Below the pieces are notes generated by a model. It was given only the letters and a program-made list of their open reading frames with translations. It had not been told where the DNA came from and did no database searches. Shown one piece after another: positions 1 through 6,951 of a stretch of 36,394 nucleotides of DNA. The translations under genes were made by a program, and so were the position numbers. The stretch comes from a virus: IMG/VR virus record IMGVR_UViG_3300048839_000221, positions 1 to 36,394 of that record; one strand, 5' to 3'. Position 1 is the first letter of the stretch; every line of letters starts with the position of its first letter.

Positions 1-357
1 CCGTGGGAGTACGAACACGAAGAGATTCTGACCCTGTGCAATTCGTGCCACGAGGTCGAACATCGCGAAGGTGACGACGCGTGGCGGATTGTTCGATCGG
101 TGGCCGCGCACCGTGGTGCGCTTGGCGGCAACGTCTACGGGCTTGCGGACGCCTTTGCGGCAGCGCCGAACATGACAGACCCGGAATGGGCCGGGCTGTA
201 TTCCTGCATCGCAATCCTGCTGCGCATGCGTCGCGACGGCAAGAACTTGCGCGACCTTGCGCGTCAGCTTGATGATTTGTCGCGAGATTGGGATGCGGGG
301 CGCGACGACGAAGGATTCGATGCGTGGGTGCTCGCAAACCAGCGGGGCGCGGCATGA
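1..357 (+). CDS. HNH-like endonuclease, 3' part (partial)
   Basis: The frame is open from the first base and stops at 355-357, so the 5' end lies outside the window; 118 codons are visible. Near the start of the visible part is LTLCNSCHEVEH, which resembles the second half of an HNH zinc-finger nuclease motif (CxxC followed by histidines). The rest is helical and has no motif I recognise. An ATG inside this frame at 100 is internal, since coding-like sequence continues upstream of it. The stop overlaps the next gene's start as ATGA, so the two are probably translationally coupled. The nuclease call rests only on the CxxCH...H remnant; a small Zn-binding protein is the alternative. Confidence 0.7.
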   Translation, partial: PWEYEHEEILTLCNSCHEVEHREGDDAWRIVRSVAAHRGALGGNVYGLADAFAAAPNMTDPEWAGLYSCIAILLRMRRDGKNLRDLARQLDDLSRDWDAGRDDEGFDAWVLANQRGAA

Positions 358-2123
358 ACGCACGCGAGCTGGCCGAGCGTCTTGCAGAACAGGCTGCTGA
401 CGTTGCCGCGATGCTCCTGCCCAACGGCAAGCGTCACGGCTCGGAATGGAAGGCCGGGTCAGCGTCTGGTGAGGCGGGAAATTCGCTGTCGGTACGCCTC
501 ACCGGCGCCAAGCGTGGCGTCTGGAAGGACTTCGCGACGGACCAGGGTGGAGACCTGCTAGACCTGTTCGCGGCCCGTAGGGGCTGCGGAATCGGCGAGG
601 CGATGCGCGAGGCCGCCGCGTACCTTGGCGTGGCGCTCGACGCTCCCCTGAAGCCGCAGCGCACCTTTGCTCGCCCGCCGCGGCCAGAGGGCAGCCGACC
701 GAAGTCGCGCGTATCGGCGTGGCTCGCCGGGCGCGGTCTGACAGACGAGACAATCGCGGCATTCAGACTCGCAGGAAACGCCGACGACTCGGCGGTGCTC
801 ATGCCGTACATCCGCGACGGCGAATTGGTGAACATCAAGACACGGCTGCTCGCCGAAAAGAAGATGTGGCAGGCCAAGGACTCGGAGCCGTGTCTGTTCG
901 GCTGGCACCTGATCGACCCGAAACTGCGTTCGGTGTGCATCACCGAGGGCGAGATCGACGCCATGACGCTGCACCAGGTTGGAATACCGGCCCTGAGCGT
1001 CAACCAGGGCGCCGGCAATCATCAATGGATCGACTCGGACTGGGAACGGCTGCAGCGATTCTCCGACATCGTGCTGTGCTACGACGACGACGACGCCGGG
1101 CGCAAGGGCGCGCGTGAAGTCGCCAACCGGCTCGGGCTGGATCGCTGCCGGCTGGCGAAGTTCCCGACGAAGGATGCCAACGAGTTCCTGTTGGCCGGCG
1201 CCAGCGCGGAGGATTTCGCGTTTCACGTGAAGGACGCGCGCCCGATCGATCCGGACGAACTCGTGTCGGCGTCGATCTTCGTCGACGAGGTGATCGCAGA
1301 CCTGTACACGCTTGCCGATACGCCAGTCGATCCCGTACTGCACGTTGGCGTCGATCACGAGTGGTTCAGGTTTCGACCTGGTGAAGTGTCGATGTGGACC
1401 GGCTACAGCGGCCACGGCAAGAGTCAATTCCTCGGACAGGCCATGCTCGGGCTGATGCGCGGCGATGAACGCGTGCTGATTTTTTCCGGCGAAATGATGC
1501 CGAAGAAAATCATGTCTCGGTTGACGCGCCAGGCGGCAGGATGCGGCGAACCGACGATCTCGTACATTCGCCAGGTCAACCGCTGGTTCGATGATCGACT
1601 GTGGCTGTATCGACACGTCGGGCAGGTCGATAGCGGCAGGTTGCTCGAGGTGTTCGCCTACGGGGCCAGGCGCTATGGGATTCGGCACTTCGTCGTCGAT
1701 TCGCTGATGATGCTGGCCGACGTTCCGGAAGAAGGCAAGGGCGCGTTGGAGGCGCAACGGCAGTTCATGTCGCGCGTCGTGGCGTTCGCCAAGCAATTCG
1801 CCGCCCATGTCAACGTGGTTGCCCATCCACGTAAGGCCCAGGACGAAAAATCCGGGCCCGGAAAATTGGACGTGTCCGGCTCCGGAAAGCTCACGAACAT
1901 GGCCGACAACGTGCTCAGCGTGTGGGCCAGACTGCGCGAGGAAACCGAAGAGGATGACGGCTCGCCCGACGCGAAGATTGAGTTGCTCAAGCAACGCAAC
2001 GGCGAGGCACAGCACCGAGCGCTCTATCTGTGGTTCGACCAGAAAAGTTTGCAGTACTGCTGCACCAGCGCCAGGCGCACGAAGCAGTACACGCCAACCG
2101 AAGAAGCGGAGTTTGCACGGTGA
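354..2123 (+). CDS. Bifunctional DNA primase/helicase (TOPRIM + DnaB/RecA-like)
   Basis: This 589-aa protein probably primes and unwinds DNA at the phage fork, like T7 gp4. Residues 20-95 form an N-terminal domain (GVWKDFATDQGGDLLDL) of the kind that precedes phage TOPRIM primases. The TOPRIM domain is near 193-260, with the acidic motif TEGEIDAM (about 198-204) and YDDDDAGRKG (about 243-252). A RecA/DnaB-type ATPase follows: Walker A GYSGHGKSQ at 350-358, Walker B FVVDS at 446-450, and a C-terminal helicase segment with AHPRK and KQRNGE. I see no classic four-cysteine zinc finger, so template recognition may differ from T7. ATG 354 overlaps the preceding stop as ATGA. The stop overlaps the next start as GTGA. 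The domain assignment is secure; the choice of priming plus unwinding over unwinding alone follows from the TOPRIM motif. Confidence 0.93.
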   Translation: MNARELAERLAEQAADVAAMLLPNGKRHGSEWKAGSASGEAGNSLSVRLTGAKRGVWKDFATDQGGDLLDLFAARRGCGIGEAMREAAAYLGVALDAPLKPQRTFARPPRPEGSRPKSRVSAWLAGRGLTDETIAAFRLAGNADDSAVLMPYIRDGELVNIKTRLLAEKKMWQAKDSEPCLFGWHLIDPKLRSVCITEGEIDAMTLHQVGIPALSVNQGAGNHQWIDSDWERLQRFSDIVLCYDDDDAGRKGAREVANRLGLDRCRLAKFPTKDANEFLLAGASAEDFAFHVKDARPIDPDELVSASIFVDEVIADLYTLADTPVDPVLHVGVDHEWFRFRPGEVSMWTGYSGHGKSQFLGQAMLGLMRGDERVLIFSGEMMPKKIMSRLTRQAAGCGEPTISYIRQVNRWFDDRLWLYRHVGQVDSGRLLEVFAYGARRYGIRHFVVDSLMMLADVPEEGKGALEAQRQFMSRVVAFAKQFAAHVNVVAHPRKAQDEKSGPGKLDVSGSGKLTNMADNVLSVWARLREETEEDDGSPDAKIELLKQRNGEAQHRALYLWFDQKSLQYCCTSARRTKQYTPTEEAEFAR

Positions 2124-2947
2124 TTCTCGATCCGGATTTCCTCGACCACTGGAAGACCAGATTGCTGATTGACCTGCTCGGCGGTGACGAATGCGCGCCG
2201 CTGTATGTCATTCGGATATGGGGGCATTGCCAGTCGCGCCGCGCCGTCGAGTTCGGCATCGCACCTATCGCGCTCAAGGCGATCTGCCGCGCGCCGCACG
2301 ATGCCGTGGCGTTCGAGGCGGCGATGATCGAGGCGGGATTCGTCGAGCGCGACGGACCGACGCTGCGTGTCCCGAAGTGGGCCGAGCACAATCCCAAACT
2401 GGTCGCAAACTGGCGAAATGGCGGTGCAGGAGGTCGCCCAACCAAGGGAAATGCAAAACCCAATGGAAACCCAACAGGAACCCAACAGGAACCCAATGAA
2501 AACCCAACAGGAACCGAATCCGAGATTGGGGTAACCCAACGGGAACCAGTAGGGGAGGGTAGGGTAGGGGAGGGAAAGAAACACCCTTGCGCATCTGGCG
2601 ATGCGCGTCGGCCGAAATCCGCCACGACGAGCGAAGGCTTCGAGCGGTTTTGGTCGGCGTACCCGAAAAAACGCAGCAAAGGCGATGCCGAAAAAGCGTG
2701 GCGCACGCTCAAGCCGGACGCAGCGTTGCTCGGTCGGATCTTGCAGGCCGTAGAGGTCGCGAAAACTCGCGATGACTGGCGCAAGCTCGATGGGCAGTAC
2801 GTGCCGTTCCCGGCGACCTGGCTGCGGGCGAAGGGATGGGACGACGACGATCGGCGGGCGCCATCGCCACAGGGCGAATGGTGGGTCCGTGCAGGCTACG
2901 GATCGCGCGACGTTGCGCTGGCCGCTGGCGCGAAGGAGGTCGCTTGA
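2120..2947 (+). CDS. Replication initiator / helicase-loader-like protein
   Basis: The start is GTG 2120, overlapping the primase/helicase stop as GTGA; the product is 275 aa. The N-terminal ~95 residues (DPDFLDHWKTRLLIDLL ... VPKWAEHN) look like the winged-helix domain of phage replication proteins of the lambda O/DnaT-like type. Residues about 105-165 are low-complexity, rich in N, P, T, G, Q and E; the DNA encoding them is an 11-bp-phased repeat followed by a G-run block. The C-terminus (FERFWSAYPKKRSKGDAEKAW) matches the conserved YPKK-K-A-W module common in phage replication and helicase-loader proteins. Placement directly after the helicase supports a role in origin recognition or helicase loading. 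No biochemical role can be read directly from the sequence. Confidence 0.8.
   Translation: MILDPDFLDHWKTRLLIDLLGGDECAPLYVIRIWGHCQSRRAVEFGIAPIALKAICRAPHDAVAFEAAMIEAGFVERDGPTLRVPKWAEHNPKLVANWRNGGAGGRPTKGNAKPNGNPTGTQQEPNENPTGTESEIGVTQREPVGEGRVGEGKKHPCASGDARRPKSATTSEGFERFWSAYPKKRSKGDAEKAWRTLKPDAALLGRILQAVEVAKTRDDWRKLDGQYVPFPATWLRAKGWDDDDRRAPSPQGEWWVRAGYGSRDVALAAGAKEVA
2437..2547 (+). repeat. 11-bp-phased CCCAA iteron block (candidate replication origin)
   Basis: CCCAA cores begin at 2437, 2459, 2470, 2481, 2492 and 2503, so the spacings are 11 or 22 bp. A one-base variant (CCGAA) is at 2514, still in phase, and another core is at 2535. Units read approximately AACCCAACAGG or AACCCAATGA. An 11-bp period does not match codon periodicity, so amino-acid repetition alone does not explain it; it places every unit on one face of the helix. 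Iterons inside an initiator gene are the arrangement of the lambda O origin. That this is the origin is inference. Confidence 0.6.
2552..2574 (+). other. G-quadruplex-type G-run cluster
   Basis: Five G tracts of 3-4 bases are separated by only 1-2 bases (GGGG-A-GGG-TA-GGG-TA-GGGG-A-GGG). This is a strong match to the intramolecular G4 consensus. It lies just downstream of the iteron block, on the coding strand of the initiator gene. A role in strand opening or replication pausing is speculation. Confidence 0.6.
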
Positions 2948-3084
2948 CCTGCGCCCACTGCCGCTGGTCCGAGCGTCGCGACACCGGCGTGCTCTGGTGC
3001 GTCCTGCTGCGCTCGCCGGCTCAGGGCGTCTGCGGCGGATTCGAGCGCGAGCCAGGAGCGGACGACGATCGGAGCGCGTCTTGA
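2944..3084 (+). CDS. Small cysteine-rich protein (46 aa)
   Basis: TTG 2944 overlaps the initiator-like gene's stop as TTGA, the same coupling seen through this operon; AAGGAGG lies just upstream (about 2934-2940). The protein starts LTCAHCRW and has four cysteines (CxxC, then C and C about 13 and 24 residues on), which fits a small zinc-binding fold. No function is assignable. The stop at 3082-3084 in turn overlaps a second TTG that opens a 10-codon frame (LTCQTCEEEH) ending at 3113. That frame may only carry ribosomes to the following gene. Confidence 0.55.
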   Translation: MTCAHCRWSERRDTGVLWCVLLRSPAQGVCGGFEREPGADDDRSAS

Positions 3085-3112
3085 CCTGCCAGACCTGCGA
3101 GGAGGAGCATTG

Positions 3113-3598
3113 ATGCCGGGTAGACGATTCGGCGAGACGCCGGCCGATGTGGCGCTAGTCGCGGCGACCTTCAGATACGAGCCATCGTCCGGGACGGTTC
3201 TTCGGATCGACTCGAGATCGACCAAGCCGGTGCGAAAGAAAGCTCGGGTCGGTGCGCGCACCGTCCGCGTGCACGTTCTTGTTTGGCTGTTGTGCAAGGG
3301 AGCGATCCCGGTCGGGTTTGAAATCGACCACGCTGACCGGGACGACTCGAACAACAGAGTCGAGAACCTGCGTTTGGCGACGGGCTCGGAAAATCAGCGT
3401 AACCGAGGCGCCCAAAGGAACAACACGACCGGCTTCAAAGGGGTGAGTTTCGACCGGCGAACGAAGCGGTACTCCGCATCAATTGCCGTACACGGGAGGC
3501 AGATCTGGCTCGGTCGGTTCGATAGCAAGCAAGCTGCGGCGCGCGCGTATCAGGATGCGGCGCGCCTGCATCACGGCGAGTTCGCGTGCCATGCGTGA
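3113..3598 (+). CDS. HNH homing endonuclease with AP2 DNA-binding domain
   Basis: This 161-aa protein is a typical phage free-standing homing endonuclease. An HNH_3-type core lies at about residues 70-105 (FEIDHADRDDSNNRVENLR), giving the paired His/Asn pattern. An AP2-like beta-sheet DNA-binding domain follows (GFKGVSFDRR ... WLGRFDSKQAAARAYQDAA), ending near the C-terminus. Such enzymes cut alleles lacking them and spread by recombination. ATG 3113 is preferred over the overlapping TTG 3110 because GGAGG at 3101-3105 then sits 7 nt upstream. The 3' end overlaps the next gene by 8 nt, so the gene is embedded in the operon rather than set apart. Confidence 0.88.
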   Translation: MPGRRFGETPADVALVAATFRYEPSSGTVLRIDSRSTKPVRKKARVGARTVRVHVLVWLLCKGAIPVGFEIDHADRDDSNNRVENLRLATGSENQRNRGAQRNNTTGFKGVSFDRRTKRYSASIAVHGRQIWLGRFDSKQAAARAYQDAARLHHGEFACHA

Positions 3599-3761
3599 AC
3601 AGATGTGCATCGATTGCCGCCATGCCACCGCGCACCCGATCCGCGTGATCGAGCACCTGGTCTGCCGCCACCCGCGCGCCTACCGGCCGCACGGCGTGCT
3701 GCCTGCCACGTCGGCGGTGCTGTCGAGGACGGACGGCCGCTGCTGGGAGCGCCGGCCGTGA
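3591..3761 (+). CDS. Small Cys-containing hypothetical protein (56 aa)
   Basis: The ATG at 3591 lies within the last codons of the HNH-AP2 gene. The product has CIDCRHATAH near the start and two further cysteines, a possible zinc-binding arrangement similar in style to the 46-aa protein upstream. Its stop overlaps the next start (GTGA at 3758-3761), which supports translation. I do not recognise the family. Confidence 0.6.
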   Translation: MREQMCIDCRHATAHPIRVIEHLVCRHPRAYRPHGVLPATSAVLSRTDGRCWERRP

Positions 3762-4216
3762 GCATGCGCTGGACCGACGATCAGTACGCCGACTGGCAGC
3801 GCCGGCACGCTCATGCGGCGACCACCACGGCGGCGCCACGGGCCGATTGGCAGGCAGGCAATGGGGTGGTAGCCACGCGGTCAGAAAACGCGTCTACGGG
3901 CCGGAAATTCAAGTCGAAGGCCGAAGCCCGCTACGCCCTGCACCTCGACGCGCTCAGGCTGGCCGGCGAGATCAGGGCCTGGGACTACGAAGCCCTGACG
4001 CTGGTGGTCGGCAGGGCCGGCAGCATGGTCACTCGCTACACCCCGGATTTCACCGTCGAGGATCGCGACGGCCGGATCGAGCTGCGCGAGGTCAAGGGCA
4101 CGTACATCCGCGAGGACGCGCGGGTCAAGCTGCTGTCCGCCGTGCGCCAGTGGCCGGGATTTCGCTGGATGCTGGTGATCGACCGGCGCGGGACGTTTTC
4201 GGAGGAATGGCTTTGA
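3758..4216 (+). CDS. DUF1064-like PD-(D/E)XK nuclease-fold protein
   Basis: The 152-aa product has KFKSKAEARYALHLDALRLAGEI in its middle, then YTPDFTVEDRDG and ELREVKGTY. The PDF...E.K series is the PD-(D/E)XK-type catalytic pattern, and the overall layout matches phage DUF1064 proteins. These have been compared with Holliday-junction resolvases and are common in phage replication regions. GTG 3758 overlaps the previous stop; ATG 3764, two codons later, is an equally possible start. The role (junction resolution or replication-linked nuclease) is inferred from the family, not shown here. Confidence 0.8.
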   Translation: MSMRWTDDQYADWQRRHAHAATTTAAPRADWQAGNGVVATRSENASTGRKFKSKAEARYALHLDALRLAGEIRAWDYEALTLVVGRAGSMVTRYTPDFTVEDRDGRIELREVKGTYIREDARVKLLSAVRQWPGFRWMLVIDRRGTFSEEWL

Positions 4217-4560
4217 GTCAGATTACCCACTGCCCCGGCCGCATCGATCACGGCTACTCGATCGCCAATGGCGCCGGCATCGAGCACGTCGTGCGTGATC
4301 TGGCCGGGCGCGGAACGCCGCGTGTGAATCGCGTCGCACCGTGCAAGGAGCACATCCTTGGCTGTCTACGCCGCCGGTGCATGAGCGCAACGGAGGTCGC
4401 TGAGATCACCGGCATGCAGCTTCGCGCAGTGCGCCAGGCAGTCTACGAAATGCGCGTGATGGGCATGGTGCATGTCTCGTACCGTACTATTCTGGCGTAT
4501 GAAATGACTGGCCCAGGTCGCAGGAGGCACATTGTGAACCACTATCGAGCGAGCATGTGA
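4213..4560 (+). CDS. Winged-helix/HTH DNA-binding protein (putative)
   Basis: About 115 aa. The C-terminal half (MSATEVAEITGMQLRAVRQAVYEMRVMGMVHVS) reads as a helix-turn-helix followed by a wing, the pattern of MarR-like or lambda Ninb/O-type HTH domains. TTG 4213 overlaps the preceding stop as TTGA and has GGAGG at 4201-4205 seven bases upstream; ATG 4207 is in frame but would sit one base from that Shine-Dalgarno. The gene lies directly before the terminase genes, a common place for late-gene activators. That role is a guess from position. Confidence 0.65.
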   Translation: MSQITHCPGRIDHGYSIANGAGIEHVVRDLAGRGTPRVNRVAPCKEHILGCLRRRCMSATEVAEITGMQLRAVRQAVYEMRVMGMVHVSYRTILAYEMTGPGRRRHIVNHYRASM

Positions 4561-5009
4561 TGGTGATGCGCACAGCGCACACAATAAAAAAAGTCCAGGC
4601 TGCTTTTTTGGAGGCGCTTGGACAGACCGCAAACGTCTCGGCGTCATGTCGCAAGGCAAAGCTGCCGCGCAAAACCGCATACGACTGGAGATCTGACGAT
4701 GCGGATTTTGCGACCGCATGGGACGCCGCACTGGATCTCGGCACGGACTCGCTCGAGGACGAGGCGGTGCGTCGCGGCTCAGAGGGCACGCTCAAGCCGG
4801 TCTACCAGGGCGGCAAAAGGGTCGGCACGGTACGCGAGTACAGCGACACGCTGTTGATTTTTATGCTCAAGGGTCGCCGACCGGAGCGGTTCAAGGACCG
4901 CGTTGCGAGCGAACATTCAGCCCCTGGCGGTGGTCCGGTGCAGCTTGAGCACCGGCATTCCGTGTCCGATGAACGACTCGAAGCTATCGCCACAAGAAGC
5001 GGCGGCTGA
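4560..5009 (+). CDS. terS: Terminase small subunit
   Basis: This 149-aa protein has an N-terminal HTH segment (FLEALGQTANVSASCRKAKL, then RKTAYDWR) for recognising the packaging site. The central helices (FATAWDAALDLGTDSLEDEAVRRGSEG) match phage small-terminase proteins. It is followed at once by the large subunit, whose start lies inside this gene (4969), a typical coupled pair. GTG 4557 is an alternative start overlapping the previous stop; ATG 4560 adjoins it. Confidence 0.87.
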   Translation: MVMRTAHTIKKVQAAFLEALGQTANVSASCRKAKLPRKTAYDWRSDDADFATAWDAALDLGTDSLEDEAVRRGSEGTLKPVYQGGKRVGTVREYSDTLLIFMLKGRRPERFKDRVASEHSAPGGGPVQLEHRHSVSDERLEAIATRSGG

Positions 5010-6537
5010 ACTTCTGCGCCGCCGGCGGGCGCGCGCCTCGCTTGTCGCGTTCGCGAACGCAATCGACGTGCCGGGAAAACCGGCGAGCGACGATCCGGAC
5101 GAATGGCTGTTTCAACCGATCGAATCGAGCGTAGCGGCGCATCATCGGCTGCTACTGGAAGCGATCGAGCGCACAGCGGCGAGGCCGCACGGGCGGCTGA
5201 TGGTGTTCATGCCTCCGGGTAGCGCAAAATCGACTTTTGCGAGTGTTGTGGCCCCTGCGTGGCTGATGGGCAAACACGCAGGCTATCGGATTATCCTGGC
5301 GTCCTACGGATCTGATTTGGCCCGCAGGCACGGACGCCGCGCGCGACAAGTATGCAAGCAGTCGGGCTATGTGGCGGTTTTCAACGCCGGAATATCGGCC
5401 GACACGTCAGCGGCGGACGAATGGGCGCTCACGAACGGAAGCGAATACCTGGCCGGTGGAATCCTGTCAGGCATCACGGGCAACCGCGCGCATGGATTGA
5501 TCATCGACGATCCAGTAAAGGGGCGCGACGAGGCCGACAGCGCGGTGGTGCGCAAGAAAACGCTTGAGGCATATCAAGATGATTTGTTGACGCGTCTGGT
5601 GCCAGGTGGATGGGTGGTGCTGGTGCAAACACGCTGGCATGAGGCGGATCTCGCCGGGTCGATCCTGCCGGAAAAGTACGACGGTCGCTCCGGAGTGGTT
5701 GAATGTCGCGACGGACAAAGGTGGGAGGTTCTATGCCTGCCGGCCGAGGCCGAGCGTGACGATGATCCGCTCGGGCGCGAGCGCGGGCAAATGCTCTGGC
5801 CGGAGTGGTTCGATGACCAGCACTGGTCGAATTTTCGCAGTAATCCGCGTACGTGGTCCTCGCTGTATCAGCAGCGCCCGGCGCCGGAAACGGGCGGCTA
5901 TTTCGATGTGCCGAAAATCGGAACATTCGGCGTGGCGCCGCGAGGCATGGTCGTTATCGGAGCGTCGGATTACGCGGTAACAGAGGACGCAGGCGACTAT
6001 ACAGAACACGGTATCGTCGGAGTGGATCACGAATACCGCTGGCACGTATTGGACTGGTGGCGCGAGCGTGCGAGTTCTGACGTGTGGATCGAGCGCCAAC
6101 TAGACTTGATTGAGAAATGGTCGCCCGCGATATGGTTCGGAGAGGCTGGCGTTATTCGGCGGGCGGTCGAGCCGTTTCTCGTCAAGCGGCTCCAGCAGCG
6201 CCAGATCACGTGCTGGATCGAGTGGTTGGCGTCGATCCATGACAAGCCGACGCGGGCGCGCTCGCTCCAGGCGCTGGTGGCGTCCGGTTGGCTGTGCGTA
6301 CCGGATGGCAGGCCGTGGGTTGCCCAGTTGCTGGATCAGATGCAGTCGTTTCCGGCCGGCGCATATGACGATGGGGTAGACGTCCTGTCGCTGGCGGCGC
6401 GCGGAATGCAGCGTTTCGGCAAGGGCCTGGTGCCGCAAGCGCCAGCTGCGCCGCCCGTGCGTAGCGTGTTCGGCCGGCTTCCGGCGCGCGTGCTCGATGC
6501 GCCGGATGAACCGCCGCGCAGCCGCTACCGCGTTTAG
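4969..6537 (+). CDS. terL: Terminase large subunit (packaging ATPase/nuclease)
   Basis: This 522-aa protein is the motor that packages and cuts phage DNA at the portal. The ATPase carries Walker A PPGSAKST at residues 82-89, Walker B LIIDD at 177-181, and a coupling-type motif VQTRWHEADLAG near 219-230. The C-terminal RNase-H-like nuclease begins at IGASDYAV (D334), with a late acidic segment GAYDDGVDVLSLAARG near the end. ATG 4969 (MNDSKLSPQ) was chosen over the longer open frame from 4903 because the extra residues do not look conserved. The 41-bp overlap with terS fits coupling. The TAG stop (6535-6537) abuts the first copy of the boundary motif. Confidence 0.95.
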   Translation: MNDSKLSPQEAAAELLRRRRARASLVAFANAIDVPGKPASDDPDEWLFQPIESSVAAHHRLLLEAIERTAARPHGRLMVFMPPGSAKSTFASVVAPAWLMGKHAGYRIILASYGSDLARRHGRRARQVCKQSGYVAVFNAGISADTSAADEWALTNGSEYLAGGILSGITGNRAHGLIIDDPVKGRDEADSAVVRKKTLEAYQDDLLTRLVPGGWVVLVQTRWHEADLAGSILPEKYDGRSGVVECRDGQRWEVLCLPAEAERDDDPLGRERGQMLWPEWFDDQHWSNFRSNPRTWSSLYQQRPAPETGGYFDVPKIGTFGVAPRGMVVIGASDYAVTEDAGDYTEHGIVGVDHEYRWHVLDWWRERASSDVWIERQLDLIEKWSPAIWFGEAGVIRRAVEPFLVKRLQQRQITCWIEWLASIHDKPTRARSLQALVASGWLCVPDGRPWVAQLLDQMQSFPAGAYDDGVDVLSLAARGMQRFGKGLVPQAPAAPPVRSVFGRLPARVLDAPDEPPRSRYRV

Positions 6538-6555
6538 TGGACTGACTCAATTAGG
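6536..6555 (+). promoter_or_regulatory. Boundary motif copy 1 (candidate phage promoter)
   Basis: AGTGGACTGACTCAATTAGG. The same 20 bases recur at 19834 and a 16-base core recurs at 10447. The motif ends exactly 18 nt before the ATG at 6574, as at copy 3. The GACTCAATTAGG portion resembles the GACTCACTATAGGG of T7-type promoters. No Shine-Dalgarno lies between motif and ATG. Confidence 0.55.
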
Positions 6556-6573
6556 CTCCGGTATCAACGCCGG

Positions 6574-6951
6574 ATGCGACTCATTGCCGACCTGCGCGCG
6601 CAGCGCCCGAGCCTGGACGTTGCGCAGATTGCTGCACTCGTTAACCCGCGTGCGCGATTCGAAGGCTACGACGAACTGCACGACGAACGTGGCGAGACAC
6701 GGCGTTTTCGTGTCTATACCGTCGATGGTTACCTCTACGATCGCCAGCCGATCCTGGTGCCGGCGACGCTTTCCGCGCTCGCAGCAGACACGCTCGCTCA
6801 CGACGGCCTTGCGTCGACGATCGACGCGGCGCGACTGGCGCTAAGCGCGATAGCTCCGGACGCGGAATTGCACGCTCGCGAGACAGATTCGCAGGGTTTG
6901 AGCGGCGAGCAGCGCGCGCTGGTCGAGCGTGTATTGGCTGATCACACGTGA
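6574..6951 (+). CDS. Hypothetical phage protein between terminase and portal (125 aa)
   Basis: MRLIADLRAQRPSLDVAQI starts an acidic, mainly helical protein with a short beta segment (RFRVYTVDGYLYDRQPIL). I do not recognise it. Its place between the large terminase and the portal, and its GTGA overlap with the portal gene, suggest a packaging- or head-linked role. It is the first gene after boundary motif copy 1. Confidence 0.7.
   Translation: MRLIADLRAQRPSLDVAQIAALVNPRARFEGYDELHDERGETRRFRVYTVDGYLYDRQPILVPATLSALAADTLAHDGLASTIDAARLALSAIAPDAELHARETDSQGLSGEQRALVERVLADHT

Noticed and set aside
558-2015. 485-codon minus-strand open frame opposite the primase/helicase
   Set aside because: It mirrors a GC-rich, strongly coding plus-strand gene, has compositionally biased H/R/L-rich sequence and no recognisable domain.
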